Positions 1-9,053 of a stretch of DNA of 64,000 nt are shown piece after piece. The notes beneath the pieces are model-generated. The model was given only the letters and a program-made list of their open reading frames with translations, was not told the DNA's origin and made no database searches. Origin of the DNA: JAXMAR01 sp046350295. GTDB taxonomy: Bacteria > Planctomycetota > Planctomycetia > Gemmatales > Gemmataceae. The stretch covers positions 28,896 through 92,895 of the forward strand of contig JAXMAR010000034.1 in assembly GCA_046350295.1 (NCBI GenBank), given 5' to 3'. Position numbers and translations under genes: made by a program. Positions within the stretch are counted from its first letter, which is position 1. Every line of letters begins with the position of its first letter.

Positions 1-931
1 GCCCGATCAGCCCGTCGCCATCTACTGCCACTATCAGTTGCGAAGCAAGGACGGCCCGGCGGGAAGCCTGCAAATCTGGATCAACGCCACGGCCGACACC
101 TGGTTGGTCGTGCGGCGTCCCGAGAAAGAAGAGTCGATCGGAAATCCGGTGGAAACCGTCTGCTACGGCGTGTTGCACGAGAACCGGCGTCTGTCGTTGA
201 TCCTCCGCGCGGAGGACGCGAAGCGGAGAACGGAGGCGTTTTTCAGGCCGTTCGGCCGGCAGGAGGCGCTGATATGGCTGGCGCCGCTGCTCATTCCAAG
301 CAGCCGATGGACCTGGTGGAGGAGGAGCGAGGCGGGCAAACCGTCTTACGCCCTGCTGAGTCCCCGTTGGCCGCTCTTGCACTTGCGGTTCGATTCCGCT
401 TGTCGGCTGCTGCAATCGACAGCGACCGGGCCGACTACTCACACGACGCTTACCTTGCGTGACCATCCGCGAATCGGGGTCCGCTCAATCGACGCCGAGC
501 GGCCCCGGACGCGGGCGGGGATCGCTTTTTGGACAACGACGCCTTGCTGCAGCTTTCTCACGGAGCGGGCTCCCGGCGCGTGCCAGGACGACATCCGGCA
601 GGCGATCGACGACCTGGGCGGCGTCGCCGGACCCGCGAGGAAGCGAGAAGCTCGGCTGCACTTGCGTTCGGGCGACTCGCCATCCCGGCGCTGTTGCAGG
701 CGAGCAAAGAGGAACGGTCCTCGAATCGGTGCGGCGGATCGAGATCTTGCTGCACGAGTGCGACGAGGTAAGACGGACGGTCCGCTCCGCGGCGCGGGCG
801 GCTCGCCGCGCGGCCAGACTTCTGCCTTCCTTCCTCGTCCACTACCTGGCTTCGAGTGGAAGCCGACAAAGCAGCGTCGCGGCGGCGTGGATCATCTCGC
901 GCTGGAAGGGATCGCGTCGATCCCCGGCTGA
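1..931 (+). pseudogene. Decayed HEAT-repeat-like gene, 5' end outside window
   Basis: Coding sense is open from the left edge but is spread over three frames. Frame 2 carries the first ~90 residues and a piece reading QDDIRQAIDDLGG near 585. Frame 1 then gives TREEARSSAALAFGRLA near 640, and frame 3 gives VLESVRRIEILL near 720. Together these resemble the DDLG / REAA..LGRLG / LE.RRRIE..L pattern of the HEAT-like tail found on many planctomycete WD40 and signalling proteins. That is pattern matching by eye. The first part is not recognised. Two or more frameshifts mean a decayed gene or poor sequence. Nothing was recognised from 932 to 1183. Confidence 0.35.
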
Positions 932-1183
932 TCGCACTGAGCAGGCGAGGGGCGGCCGGAGCAGTATGCTGCCGCTCCTTGCGCGCCGCGGAAGGCCCCG
1001 CTCGGCCGGGGCACGGCTGTTCTGGCTTTGGGTAGCCGCATGGCGTGGATCGGATCGCGTTGTTCGGCGAAACACATGGCTCGTCTCCTATCGGCTGATC
1101 GACGCCCGGTTCTACAACGCTCATCCGGCGTGGGTCTTCTCCGAGCCGGCAAAGACGATGGCGGAGTGGAGATGAAGTCCCAG

Positions 1184-3425
1184 TCAGGCGGTGACCAACA
1201 ACGGTCTGCGCCCCGTCGCCTGATCCGTCTGCTTTGAATCCGCCATTCGCTCCGGCTCGATGGTGACCAGCACGCATTTGAACGCCGGCGTCTTGGAGAG
1301 CGGGTCGACGGTCGCCGGCACGAGGACGTTCGCTTCCGGGTAATACATCAGCGCGTTGCCGGCGCGGATGTCGTGCGCCCGCACGAGGATACCGGCCATT
1401 TCCCCCGCCGCGCTCCGGACGGTGACGCGCTGATCTAGCGTGAGTCCGAGTCGCTTGATGTCGGCCCGGTTCATCAGGATCACGTCGCGCCGCTCCTGGC
1501 CACGGTAGATGTCCTCTTCTTCGTAGACGACGGTGTTGAACTGGCCTTCGCGGAGCCGGACCGTCATGAGGCGAAGCTGAGCGCTTGGTTTCGGCGCGGC
1601 GGCGGCGGCAATTCCGTTGCGGGGCGAAGGCGGCGCGGCCGGTCGGCGTCGCGAAGCGGGGTTGATGGAGGACGCGGCCCTGGACGTGGAACTCGCGTTT
1701 CGTTTGACCGATGGCGCCGATTTGCTGGTAGCCGGGGATGACCTTGGCGATCATTTCGCGGACATGGCAATGACGCTGGAGCGACTGCCAATCGACGCCG
1801 GAAGCGTCGCCGAGGACCAGTCGCGCCTGGACGCGATCAGATCCACTTCGCTACGCGGCCCTGGAGGCGTGACTGCCGGCCGTCGCTCAGGCGGACGAAG
1901 TTGAACCTTGATTCTTGCGTGGTCGCTTCCGGTTCCTCATCGCGTGCCGAGCACGGGCAGGATCAGCGTCTCGCGGCCGCGGCCCAGGCGTGGCCGTGTT
2001 GAGCGTCGTGCTGAGGTAGGTCACCAGGTCGAGGCGGCCCAGGGCGCGATGTTGGGCGAACTTCGCGTCGGGATTGCTGCCGAAGAGGTTGCCGCCCAGG
2101 CAGAAGGCGGAGCGCAGCTCGCCGCGCTCGGAGGCTTGCATGCACGCCATCGTGTCCAGTCCGGGCGAGCGTGGCAGCTTGACGTGCAGGTAGCTTTCGA
2201 GGTTGTCCAGCACCTGCTGTTTCCAGTTGGGGCGACGCCGACGGAGCCCATCCCCTGGACATTGGAATGGCCGCGGATCGGTAACAGACCGGCGTGGCGA
2301 CGGCCGACCATGCCGCCAGGAGGCCGGGTTGACGATGGCGCGAACGTTGGCGACGCCGTGCTCGTGATGGGTGATGCCGCTGGTCCAACCAGGAGCGGCG
2401 TTTTTGGCGGAGCAATGAGGTCCGCGACCTTGGCGATAGCGCGGCGGCTCGACGCCGACGCTGCAGCTCGATCTCGTCCCAAGAGGCGGCATGCACTTGC
2501 GCGCTGACGAAGGCGTCGAAGCCGTCCGTGGCCTGGGCGATGAACGTTGCGTCGGCGGCGCCGAGCACGAGCTGGCGACGCCGGTGAGCAGCGCGAGGTC
2601 GCCGCCGATGTGGGGCTGGACATAAAGACTGGCGATCTTCGAGCCGAACAAAAGGCTCCACAGATCGGAGGGGACGGCGAAGTTGACGAGGCCGACTTCC
2701 TTGACGGGGTTGATGACGATGACGTGCCCGCCGCGGCGGCGGATGTTCATCAGGGTCCGCATCAGGCGCGGATGGTTCGACGCGGGGTTGCCGCCGATCA
2801 GTAAGAAGAGGTCGGCCTTCTCGATGTCCTCGAGGCTGACCGTGGCGGTGCTCGTGCCGAGGGCGGCGCCCAGACCGACGCCGCTGGCTTGATGGCAGTA
2901 ATAGGAGCAGTTGTTGACGAAGTTCGTGCCGTAAAGTCGGGCGAAGAGCTGGAGGAGGAAGCCGGCCTCGTTCGAGGAGCGGCCGCTGGCGTAGAAGAAG
3001 TTCTCGTCGGGCCGGGTCCGGCGTAGCTGGTCGGCGACGCGTGCGAGCGCCTCGTCCCAGCCGATGGGGCGATAGTGGCTGTCACCCGGGCCGGCACGGA
3101 GCGGCATTGTGAGGCGGCCGCACCATTCCAGCTCGCGCGGGGAGAGCGTCTGCAACTGGGCGATGGAATAGCGCTGGAAGAACTCGGGGCGCAGTCCTTG
3201 CTGCATGTCGGCGACCATGGCCTGGAGGGACTTCTTGCAGACCTCCGGCCAGTGCCCCTGCTCATTGCGCATGCCGCCGGCCTGGCCGCCCATGCCGAGG
3301 GCGCAGGTCTTGCACGCGTTTCTGGAGCGCATGGCCTGGAACAGCCGCCACCAGCCGACCTTGCGCGCCATCCGCAGGGTGTAGCGGATGGCGGCCCAGC
3401 CACCGCCGTGTTTCATGAGTTTCAT
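1184..3425 (-). pseudogene. FdhF/YdeP-family molybdopterin oxidoreductase, frameshifted
   Basis: Joined across frames this gives about 745 residues, the usual length of the FdhF/YdeP ('oxidoreductase alpha subunit') family, which binds bis-MGD molybdopterin and is related to formate dehydrogenase. The N-terminal frame (ATG at 3425, MKLMKHGGGW) runs to ~2600 and includes CKTCALGMGGQ, ASGRSSNEAG, NNCSYYCHQASG and IGGNPASNHPR. A second frame carries the middle with GHSNVQGMGSVG. The first frame returns with FCLGGNLFGSNPD near 2100. The last 127 residues (1184-1567) carry the C-terminal molydopterin dinucleotide-binding fold, including GQFNTVVYEEEDIYRG. At least three frameshifts are needed. Inactive as read, unless these are sequence errors. 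Confidence 0.75.
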
Positions 3426-3572
3426 GTCGGGTGCTCCGCATCTGGCATGTGGCTGAGTCCCAGCTGGGCTGAGCCCCAGCGTGGGTCCGTGGGCATGGCC
3501 CCTTGCCCTGGTCCGGGTGGCGTGGTAGGATCCCCTTGCGCCCATCGTCCGGAGCGCCACGGGGACACATCA

Positions 3573-3785
3573 ATGATAGTCGCGACCCGCAAGGCCGATC
3601 AACGCGCCAGGCTCGTTTTGCCCGACGATTTCGCCAATGAAACGGTGGTGATCGAGCGCGTCGGCGCGAACGAGCTGCGTCTGCGCAAGAAAAAGACGTT
3701 GAAACAGTTGGTCGCCGGGATCACGCCCGAGAACCTGCACGGTGAATGGGACACGGGACCGGCGGTCGGCAAGGAGGTCGTGTGA
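3573..3785 (+). CDS. mazE: MazE/AbrB-type antitoxin
   Basis: This 70-residue protein starts MIVATRKADQRARLVLP and continues with a beta-rich swapped-hairpin-like segment (ETVVIERVGANELRLRKKK). That is the layout of AbrB/MazE DNA-binding domains. The C-terminal tail is the likely toxin-binding part. It stops in TGA overlapping the GTG start of the mazF-like gene, so the two are translationally coupled. By family knowledge it neutralises the toxin and represses the operon. The ATG at 3573 was chosen because the upstream extension of the frame shows no domain. Confidence 0.7.
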   Translation: MIVATRKADQRARLVLPDDFANETVVIERVGANELRLRKKKTLKQLVAGITPENLHGEWDTGPAVGKEVV

Positions 3786-4153
3786 GCAGGGCGAAGAGTT
3801 ACGTCCCGGAGCGCGGCGACATCATCTGGATTCACCTGGACCCCCAGATGGGACGGGAGCAGGCGGGCCACCGAACCTGCCTCGTGCTCTCGCCCGCGCT
3901 ATACAACGGAAAAACCGGCTTGGCCGTGCTATGTCCGATCACCACCAAGGTGAAGGGGTTTCCATTCGAGGTACCGCTCCCCGCCGGTATTGCGACAACC
4001 GGCGTTGTACTCGCCGACCACATCAAGAATCTGGACTGGCAAGCTCGTCGCGCGCGATTCCGTGAGAAGGCGCCGGCCCATCTGGTCCAAGAGGTCCTGG
4101 ATACGACCCTGACGCTCCTGGAACCGGAGGACTCGACCGGGGCGCCCGCTTAG
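3782..4153 (+). CDS. mazF: MazF/PemK-type endoribonuclease toxin
   Basis: The 123-residue protein has the PemK/MazF fold signatures: PERGDIIWIHLDPQMGREQAGHR near the N-terminus (GDI.W..L.P..G.EQ.G.RP), LVLSPALYN, and CPITTKVKGFPFEV. MazF enzymes cleave mRNA at short motifs. The GTG start at 3782 overlaps the antitoxin stop (GTGA) and has AAGGAGG 4-5 bases upstream at about 3772-3778, which decides this start over an upstream in-frame ATG at 3746. Length is normal for the family. It appears intact and forms a two-gene operon with the antitoxin at 3573. Confidence 0.85.
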   Translation: MSRAKSYVPERGDIIWIHLDPQMGREQAGHRTCLVLSPALYNGKTGLAVLCPITTKVKGFPFEVPLPAGIATTGVVLADHIKNLDWQARRARFREKAPAHLVQEVLDTTLTLLEPEDSTGAPA

Positions 4154-4170
4154 GGGCCGCGTAGGGACCA

Positions 4171-5403
4171 TCAGGGCGCCGGTCGACGCCCCTGTGCCCG
4201 CGCAATCTCGACGAGAAGGGTGCGGTTTTCCGTGAACGGGCCGTCACCGCGGTTGACCCAGACGATGCCCTTCTCGGGGTGGATGATGAAGGTCCCGTGC
4301 GTTCGTTCGGGTTCTTCGCCGGGCTTCGTGGGGGGCACGCAGGTCCCGTAGATAGAGGCGACCTTGTTGTCGGTGTCGCAGAGAACAGGGAAGGAGAAGG
4401 CGCCGTATTGCTTGAAGCGCTCGCGCGTCAGCTCGATGGGGTCGGCGCTGATCGCCACCACGTCGACGCCCAACTCGCGGAACTTCGCCAAGTCTTTCTC
4501 CAGACCGAAGAGTTGGCTGACGCAATGGTCGCAGTAATAGCCGTAGTAGAAGACGATGACGACGGGGCCTTTCCGCAGCGCTTCGTAGAGGGACCAGACC
4601 TTGCCGTCGGTGTCGGGCAAGCTGAACGGGGGCGCCTCGTAGAGGCGCGGGTAGCTTTGCGTGGGGATCGGGCGGTATTTCGGATCGGAGAGCAGAACGT
4701 CCAGGGACGCGGAGAGGGGTTGGTAGTGGCGGCGCTCGAGGTCTTTTTCGGCGGCGCGCGCGAGATCGCGCTCGGGCGGATTCGTGGCCTGACCGAACGG
4801 AAGGAAAAACCAGACAAGCGTCGATGCGGCAACGAGGATCACCGCGAATCCGCCTAGTTCGAGGCGATGCGCCGCCCCCCAGGGACGCCGCCTGACCAGC
4901 TGCGTCAGGGCGAAGACGACGCCGACGAGCCCGGCCGTGAACAGCAGCCAGCGCGTCGGCTGGAAGGAGGGATTGCCGGCGCCTTTCTTTTCCGGCGCGG
5001 GGGCGAGTTTTTTCTCCGCTGTCGCGGTCCGGCAGCAGGGCAAGAGGCCATAGCTGAGCAAGACGCGCGACGGCTCTACGCCCTCGGCCGTGCGGCGGAG
5101 AAAGACATGGTCAGCCTTCTTACCGGCGGTCTTGAACTCGAGGATGAGCGATTTTCCAGGCGGCAAGGGAAAGGCGCCTTGTCCGTCGTCGCCGGCTTCG
5201 CCCGAGGCGAAGGACTTGCCGTGGTCGTCGATGACTTGCACTTCGACTTTGCCGCAAGGTAGACCGTCTTGCCGGATTTCGAACTCGAGCCAGTTGTCCT
5301 TGACGTGAAACGCGGCTTCCGGGTCGCGGCCGTAGGCGGGGGCGGCGGCGAGGAAGGTCACGACTAGAGGGACGAGACAGTGCTTGAGGCGGCGCCGGTT
5401 CAT
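4171..5403 (-). CDS. Membrane-anchored redoxin (AhpC/TSA-thioredoxin fold)
   Basis: A 410-residue protein with an N-terminal signal sequence (VPLVVTFLAAAPAYG), an extracytoplasmic beta-rich segment, two membrane helices at about residues 152-169 and 184-201, and a C-terminal redoxin domain from ~250. The redoxin domain has a peroxiredoxin-like GPVVIVFYYGYYCDHC core with Cys at about 291 and 294, followed by DVVAISADP and SFPVLCD. It probably reduces peroxides or thiols at the membrane; the substrate is unknown. A TTG at 5415 is an alternative start. It lies just downstream of the Hsp70-like gene on the same strand, so the two may be cotranscribed. Confidence 0.7.
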   Translation of the reverse strand: MNRRRLKHCLVPLVVTFLAAAPAYGRDPEAAFHVKDNWLEFEIRQDGLPCGKVEVQVIDDHGKSFASGEAGDDGQGAFPLPPGKSLILEFKTAGKKADHVFLRRTAEGVEPSRVLLSYGLLPCCRTATAEKKLAPAPEKKGAGNPSFQPTRWLLFTAGLVGVVFALTQLVRRRPWGAAHRLELGGFAVILVAASTLVWFFLPFGQATNPPERDLARAAEKDLERRHYQPLSASLDVLLSDPKYRPIPTQSYPRLYEAPPFSLPDTDGKVWSLYEALRKGPVVIVFYYGYYCDHCVSQLFGLEKDLAKFRELGVDVVAISADPIELTRERFKQYGAFSFPVLCDTDNKVASIYGTCVPPTKPGEEPERTHGTFIIHPEKGIVWVNRGDGPFTENRTLLVEIARAQGRRPAP

Positions 5404-5416
5404 GAAAGCCCCCAAG

Positions 5417-8319
5417 TCATTCCTCGCTCTTCAGCAAGCGTAGGCCGATCGGCAGCGTGTCCCCAAGCATTTGTCCCTGCTCTTCGCCCGTCAGATCGAC
5501 CACCTCTTCCACCATGCGCGCCCAGTGCTCCGGGATCGTTTGCCCCTTGAGCGCGGTCAGCACGCTGCGGCGATGGCTGTCGTCGATGTCGAGGGCGCGT
5601 TGGCCGCTCTTGCCGCCAGCTGGGCGAGGCAGAAGGCCCAGCCGAGGCGTTCGTTGTCGTTGGCGGGGTCGAAGGGGAGGAGGGATTCAAGCCAGGTCTG
5701 GGCCACTTCGGGATGGATGACGGTGTTTAGCGGGCCGTAGATGAGGACACGGGCGCCGAGGCGGGTGAGGGCCCAGAAGACGTGGGGCGGCACGGGGCTG
5801 CGGCGGCCGAGCTTGAGGAGCGGCTGGCCGAGGGCTTCCTTGCTCTTGGCGTCGATGCGTTCGAAGCTGGCGGCGGCGCGCCACATCTCGGCGAGCTCGT
5901 TCGGGTGGGGCTTGGCGACGTTCTTGCTCTTGGCCGGGATCAGGACGGCGCGGAGCCGGTTGAAGAAGGCGTTCTGATACTGGAGCGTGAGGCCACCGGC
6001 GACGCGGCGCCACATGACCCAGAAATCGGCGCCCCCCTCGGGCGGGCCCATCACCTGCTTGCCGCCTTGCACGCGCGGGGCGTGGACGATCTTCCAGAGC
6101 TGGTCGATGCGGAAGCGGTCGAGCGAATCGCCGAAGCCGGGGCGGAGGCAGAAGCCGACGAGGTTGTACCAGCGGCCGAGGTGCTGCGGCGAGGCGCGGC
6201 GTTTCTCGGCGACTTCGCTCAGGAAGTCCCACATACGGCGGCACAGGCCGGTGGGCCATTTGTCGCGTGGGGCGTCGAGGGCGGCTTCGATGGCCTTGGT
6301 GAGCTGCGAAGCGGGCACGGCGAGCCGGGCGGCGTCAGCCCCCGGAGGTGCGCTCGCGGAATCGTAACTCGCGCGAATGAGCGCCGCGGCCGCTTGCACC
6401 TGCTCCTCGGGCCAGACGTCGGTGAGGCTAGGCTCGCCGGAGCGCGGCGTCTCGTCCTCGTCTTCCGGTTCCTTGACGACGTCGCGGACGTTGAACTCGA
6501 GGCGCCAGCGGTTGTCCCCTTCGCGGGCGACGCAGTAAAGCTCGAGGGTGCCGATCTCGGTGCAGCGGGCGGCGAGGGTGACGGGGACGTTGCGCGTCCC
6601 GGCGCGTTTGCCTCCGCGGAGGATGGTATGGAGCGGCGGGAGCTGGCCGAGCTGGGTCGGGGCGACGCTGAGCAACTCGCCGGCCTTGTCGTCGCCGCGG
6701 ACGGTCGAGGTGAAAAGCGGGAACTGGACCGGCTGACCGAGGGCCAGCTCCAGCTCCGGTTTTTCGAGCGTGACCTCCTGGCCTTCCTCGAGGTGCTGTG
6801 GAACGACGCAGACGACGCTGCGCTTGCCGTCGGCGTCGCCCCCCTGGACGCCGATGTAGTAGGAGCGGGCGATGCCGCCGCCGATGCGCCGGCCGCCGGT
6901 GTGCTTGAGCCAGGCGAAATGGGCGGCGCCCCAGGCGACGGCGAGGTCGAGGGAGGGATTGGTGAGGACGAGGGGTTGATAGGGATGGTCGGGGGTGTGC
7001 CACCAGTGCGTCAAGACATCGACGACGCGGTCGCGGAGGATGGCGGGCTGGAAGACGCCGCCGTTGAAGAGGATGGCGCGGGGGGTGGTGGGGACCCCCT
7101 CACCCCCAGCCCCTCTCCCCCTATCGGAGGAGGAGAGGGGAGCATGCCCCGGCTCGCCTTCGGATAGGTGTTTGTTCAGGAACCCCGCGAGGTGGCGGGT
7201 GATGCCGGGGTCGCTGACGTAGGGGAGGCCCATCTCGTGGAGGCCGGTGCGGGCGCCGCGGTGAGGTTCGGAGTTGCGGGTGACGGAGGGGAGGAAGCCG
7301 TCGAGGATGGTCTTCTTCACTTCCTCGGGGGTCAGGCTGGTGTGGAGGGAGCCGCCGATGACCTGGCGGCCGCGGCCCATGACGGTGACGGTGTAAGCGG
7401 CGGGCGGGTGCGGGGCGAGGAGTGTTTCCTTCGCCTGGCGACAGGCCTGGGTCAGTAGACCGTACTGGGCGGCGTCGAGGCGGCCGGCTTGCGGGAGCTT
7501 GGTCTCGACGAACTTGGCGAGGGCGAGGTCCATGTTATCGCCGCCGAGCAGCAGGTGATCGCCGACGGCCTGGCGGACGAAGCCGATCTCGCCTTCTTGC
7601 TCGATGGCCTGGATGAGGCTGAAGTCGGTGGTGCCGCCGCCGACGTCGACGACGAGGCAGAGGTCGCCCGGCTTGAGGTGGGCGGCTTCCTGGGCGCTGT
7701 GGGTGGCGAGCCAGCAATAGAAGGCGGCTTGCGGCTCTTCGAGAAGGGTGAGGTTCTCGATGCCGGCTTTGCGGGCGGCCTCGACGGTGAGAGTGCGGGC
7801 CATGTCGTCGAAGGAGGCGGGGACGGTGAGGACGACCATCTGCTTTTGCAGCTCGGCGTCCGGGTCCCCCTTGGCAATGACGTTGTTCCAGCCTTCGACC
7901 ATGTGCTGGAGATAGCGGGTGGAGGCTTCGACAGGGGAGATGCGATGGACGTCGGGCGGGGCGCTCCAGGGGAGGAGCGGGGCGGAGCGATCGACGCCGG
8001 CATGGCAGAGCCAGGACTTGGCCGAGGTGACGAGCCGGCCGGGGACCTTGGCGCCATGGTTGCGGGCGAACTCGCCGACGATGTGCGTGCGGGCCGGGTC
8101 CCAGGGGAGGGCGGCGGCGCCGGGGGGCAGGTCGTGCGGTCCGGGGAGGTAGAGGAAGCTGGGGAGCAGCTCGCGCGGGCCGACCTCGCCGAGCTTGACG
8201 AGCTGCGGAATCGGGAACGGCTTGATGACGCCGCCCGGCTTGCCCTTGGCGGGGCGCAGGTCGATGTAGGCGAGGGCGCTGTTGGTGGTGCCGAGGTCGA
8301 TGCCGATCAGGTAACGCAT
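5417..8319 (-). CDS. Large Hsp70-family protein (one C-terminal frameshift)
   Basis: The protein begins MRYLIGIDLGTTNSALAYID, the Hsp70/actin phosphate-1 motif, and carries VVDVGGGTTDFSL (phosphate 2) and FNGGVF. At roughly 960 residues it is much longer than DnaK. The C-terminal half lacks a recognisable DnaK substrate domain and matches the layout of planctomycete and proteobacterial Hsp70 relatives with a DUF3731-like tail. Near 5600 the frame must change to reach the natural end (...LPIGLRLLKSEE, stop at 5417). Reading straight on gives a false stop at 5557. Residues ~393-413 are encoded by an interspersed repeat (7094-7140). Its client is unknown. Confidence 0.75.
7094..7140. repeat. C/T-rich palindromic repeat inside the Hsp70 gene
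   Basis: The sequence runs CCCCCTCACCCCCAGCCCCT then CTCCCC, followed by GGAGGAGAGGGG, which can pair back to CCCCTCTCC. Related copies lie outside genes at 11230-11270 and 20070-20107. In the Hsp70-like frame it adds about 16-20 low-complexity residues (APLSSSDRGRGAGG) without breaking the frame. Confidence 0.65.
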
Positions 8320-8371
8320 GTCTTTATGGTAGGGCGGCGGAAGCTGCGGTGTGAGGGGCGAAGGACAAAGA

Positions 8372-8442
8372 CGTGGGGCAGGCCGCCTGGCCTGCCAGAA
8401 CGAGGCCTGCCAGCGCCGGCAGGCGAGGCCGCCTGCCCCACG
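8372..8442. repeat. REP-like inverted repeat
   Basis: The outer arms CGTGGGGCAGGC (8372-8383) and GCCTGCCCCACG (8431-8442) are perfectly complementary. Nested CCTGCCAG/GCCGGCAGGC segments lie inside. It sits in the 135-base gap between the STAS gene and the Hsp70-like gene, both on the minus strand. It could act as an RNA hairpin between them, but there is no T-run, so it is not called a terminator. Confidence 0.6.
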
Positions 8443-8454
8443 GATCGAGTCTGC

Positions 8455-8829
8455 TCATGACGCCGAGGGCGCCCCTCGGCCGGGACTTGCGGCCGCCTCC
8501 AACGGAACCGCCGGGATGACCTCGAAGAGGCGATCGAACCTGGTGATTTGCAAGACCTCCCTCAAGTGGTCGGAAGCGACGACGGTGAGCCGTTCACCTC
8601 GCGCCAAAAGCGATCTTACCAACCGAAGCAGCAGCCCCATGAAAGCGCCATCGATGAACTCGACCGCCTGAAGGTCGAGTCGGATCGCCGCAACCTCGGA
8701 CTGGGACAGCCGGGAAAAGTCGTGCGCCAGCCCTTCGCGGTATTCCTCTCCAATGAGCTCGCGCTGGGGCAGGACTGCAAACAGCGTATCCCCGTCGGAG
8801 CGGGCGGTCAGGAGTCGCAAGCCTTCCAT
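8455..8829 (-). CDS. STAS-domain protein (anti-sigma-factor antagonist-like)
   Basis: About 124 residues from MEGLRLLTARSDGD. The pattern of a regulatory STAS domain is visible: a first strand with LFAVLPQREL, then AIRLDLQAVEFIDGAFMGLLLRL, then GERLTVVASDHLREVLQITRFDRLFEV. In SpoIIAA-like proteins the loop reads D-S-S-G and carries the phosphorylated serine. Here it reads D-G-A-F, so the usual phosphorylation site is missing and regulation by an RsbW-type kinase in the classical way is unlikely. A longer ORF start at 8868 exists. It lies upstream of the Hsp70-like gene on the same strand. Confidence 0.65.
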   Translation of the reverse strand: MEGLRLLTARSDGDTLFAVLPQRELIGEEYREGLAHDFSRLSQSEVAAIRLDLQAVEFIDGAFMGLLLRLVRSLLARGERLTVVASDHLREVLQITRFDRLFEVIPAVPLEAAASPGRGAPSAS

Positions 8830-9053
8830 CGGCGCCTCTTCCGGGCGGCAAGAGAGTGAAGCTCGCAAAACCAGGACAGCGGCCCCAGTCCATCACCGGC
8901 TTCATGAGACCATCGACTGGGGCGCATGTCAACGTCCGCGGTTGCAATTTGGCCGTCGGCGCGGAGCGCAAGAACTGCCCTTCCCCCAAATCGCCTCCCT
9001 TTTGCATAATCTCGAACAAGCGCCACCACCGCGCCCGTCAAGGAGGACGCCTC

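Noticed and set aside
5782..7167. A 461-codon plus-strand frame antisense to the Hsp70-like gene
   Set aside because: Composition is an artefact of codon bias on the coding strand. No start context or domain.
8870..9053. glmS ribozyme or riboswitch before glmS
   Set aside because: No ribozyme core was seen and the leader is short, with an ordinary ribosome site.
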